In this document: positions 62,961 through 64,000 of the stretch, piece by piece | Position numbering within the stretch: the first letter of the stretch is position 1 | Layout: each line of letters starts with the position of its first letter | From: an uncultured Clostridium sp. | GTDB lineage: Bacteria; Bacillota; Clostridia; TANB77; CAG-508 | DNA length: 64,000 bases | NCBI GenBank assembly: GCA_947570695.1 | Contig: CANOVB010000001.1 | Location: 140,553 to 204,552 of the forward strand | Direction of reading: 5' to 3' | The notes under the pieces: generated by a model | Told to the model about the DNA's origin: nothing | Seen by the model: the letters and a program-made list of their open reading frames with translations, nothing else | Databases searched by the model: none | Translations under genes and position numbers: made by a program

Positions 62961-64000
62961 TTATTGTAGGATAGATTTTACTAGTTTGTATGTATAAAAG
63001 CTTCCAACAATAAAGTTAATATCTGAATCAAGTAGTTTTATAGCATGTTCTAGATCATCTGCTATAGAGCAATTAGAGTATTTTTTTGCAAAATCATATA
63101 AAATTTCTTTTGATAAATATTTTTCTTCTTTTGTTCCATCAGTAAAAATTAATTTTGCAGATTTAAAATTTGAACCAAGTTTACTTATAATAGTTTTATA
63201 GTCTTTATTTTTTATTATAGAAATAATAAAAGTAATAGAAGAAGTTCCTTCAAAATAATCTTTTATTGTTTCTACAAAATTATCAATCGCGTTTTCATTA
63301 TGTGCTCCATCAAATATTATTTTGGGAGTATTTGATAAAATTTCAAATCTTGCTGGATGAGTAATTGAGCACAATGCATTTTTTATAATTTCTTCATTAG
63401 TTTTAAAACCTTGTTTTTTTAAAATTTCTATAACTTCCAAAACTACACTAGCATTTTCAAGTTGCTTTTTTCCTAATAAATTTAATTTTATATTTTTAAA
63501 GTTTTTATAATCAAAGCTTTGGTATAAATTATTATCTTTAATAAAATTAGAGGTAGTGCTTTTGATATTATTATGAATCTTTATATTAGATAAAGCTGTT
63601 TTTTTTACTATTGTAATTTCATTATTTTTTTGCTTGCAGATTTTATCTATCAATTTACTAGCAGGTTGTTCAAAAATAACTGTTTTACAGTTTTCTTTAA
63701 TAATCCCAGCTTTTTGATAAGTAATTTCTTCAAGTGAGTTTCCTAAAATATTTGTATGATCTATAGATATACTTCCAAAAACAGAAATAGAAGAATTTAT
63801 TATATTAGTACAATCATATTTACCACCTAATCCAACTTCCAAAATAACAATATCACAGTTTTTATCGTAAAAATATAATAAAGCTAAAGTTGTTTCAATT
63901 TCGAATTTTGAAGGCTTTTTATTAAAAATTGATATATATTTTTTTACAAGTAAATCAATTTGCGGAAGATATTTTTCTTCATCTTCTTTTGAGAAATAAT
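62961..64000 (-). CDS. folC: folylpolyglutamate synthase, 5' part outside the window
   Basis: The frame is open to the end of the window, so the N-terminus with the P-loop lies outside; about 345 residues are visible. KFEIETTLALLYFY, IVILEVGLGGKYDCTNII, SIDHTNILGNSLEEITYQKAGIIKE and RFEILSNTPKIIFDGAHNENAIDNF are Mur-ligase/FolC motifs. Adds glutamates to folates; dihydrofolate synthase activity is possible. The TTG at 63842 is internal. Confidence 0.92.
   Translation of the reverse strand, partial: YFSKEDEEKYLPQIDLLVKKYISIFNKKPSKFEIETTLALLYFYDKNCDIVILEVGLGGKYDCTNIINSSISVFGSISIDHTNILGNSLEEITYQKAGIIKENCKTVIFEQPASKLIDKICKQKNNEITIVKKTALSNIKIHNNIKSTTSNFIKDNNLYQSFDYKNFKNIKLNLLGKKQLENASVVLEVIEILKKQGFKTNEEIIKNALCSITHPARFEILSNTPKIIFDGAHNENAIDNFVETIKDYFEGTSSITFIISIIKNKDYKTIISKLGSNFKSAKLIFTDGTKEEKYLSKEILYDFAKKYSNCSIADDLEHAIKLLDSDINFIVGSFYTYKLVKSILQ

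Overview
The window is very AT-rich DNA with densely packed genes, Shine-Dalgarno starts and sigma-A promoters, mostly with 17-bp spacers. It points to an anaerobic, endospore-forming member of the Clostridia, probably an uncultured gut lineage. Support comes from pyruvate formate-lyase with its activase, the spoIIA operon (spoIIAA, spoIIAB, sigF), spoIID, a SpoIIQ-like peptidase, an uninterrupted sigK, WhiA, CdaA, RNase J, MrnC and RbgA. The lineage is an inference.

Layout. 0-4 kb: the end of a surface protein, pflA and pflB. 4-9.5 kb: maf, trmL, a lipoprotein cyclophilin, a methionine gamma-lyase-like enzyme and a DMT exporter. 9.8-14.7 kb: an unusual three-gene locus with a small membrane protein, a 1099-residue protein (receiver-like N-terminus, two AT-hooks, 18 acidic LPG[LMI]D repeats, MinD/TadZ-like C-terminus) and a membrane GAF/degenerate-GGDEF protein. 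It is followed by ireB, ruvX and a DUF1292 gene. 16.8-22.8 kb: an accessory stretch of nucleotide-related and phage-like genes, including a CMP kinase-like protein, a deoxyribosyltransferase-like protein, CYTH, a P-loop kinase and KilA-N. 22.8-30 kb: rbgA, mrnC, tRNA-Glu(CTC), an XTP/dITP pyrophosphatase, SOS-controlled recN, sigK and a radical SAM protein. 30-42 kb: 6S RNA, prmC, whiA, hemW, and the CIRCE-headed hrcA-grpE-dnaK-(mazG-like)-dnaJ-recD2 block. 42-50 kb: a GH25 lysozyme, the sporulation block and cdaA. 50-64 kb: a HAD phosphatase, an ECF sigma/anti-sigma pair, truA, rqcP, RNase J, an XRE regulator pair, gltX, lexA and the end of folC.

Two genome-scale patterns stand out. First, six single-gene units (3.7, 19.0, 27.1, 30.5, 42.4 and 44.7 kb) have visibly higher GC and different codon use from their neighbours. 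Each has its own host-style promoter with a 17-bp spacer and its own strong terminator, so they look like self-contained acquired cassettes. Second, a dispersed hairpin-rich repeat of up to about 200 bp, in full and decayed copies, usually sits directly behind an intrinsic terminator and always in the orientation of the upstream gene.

Three conserved genes (rbgA, sigF and a histidine phosphatase) carry single-base frameshifts. Two of them should be important for growth or sporulation, so assembly errors must be excluded before calling decay. Functional calls rest on motif recognition by eye; no database search was run.
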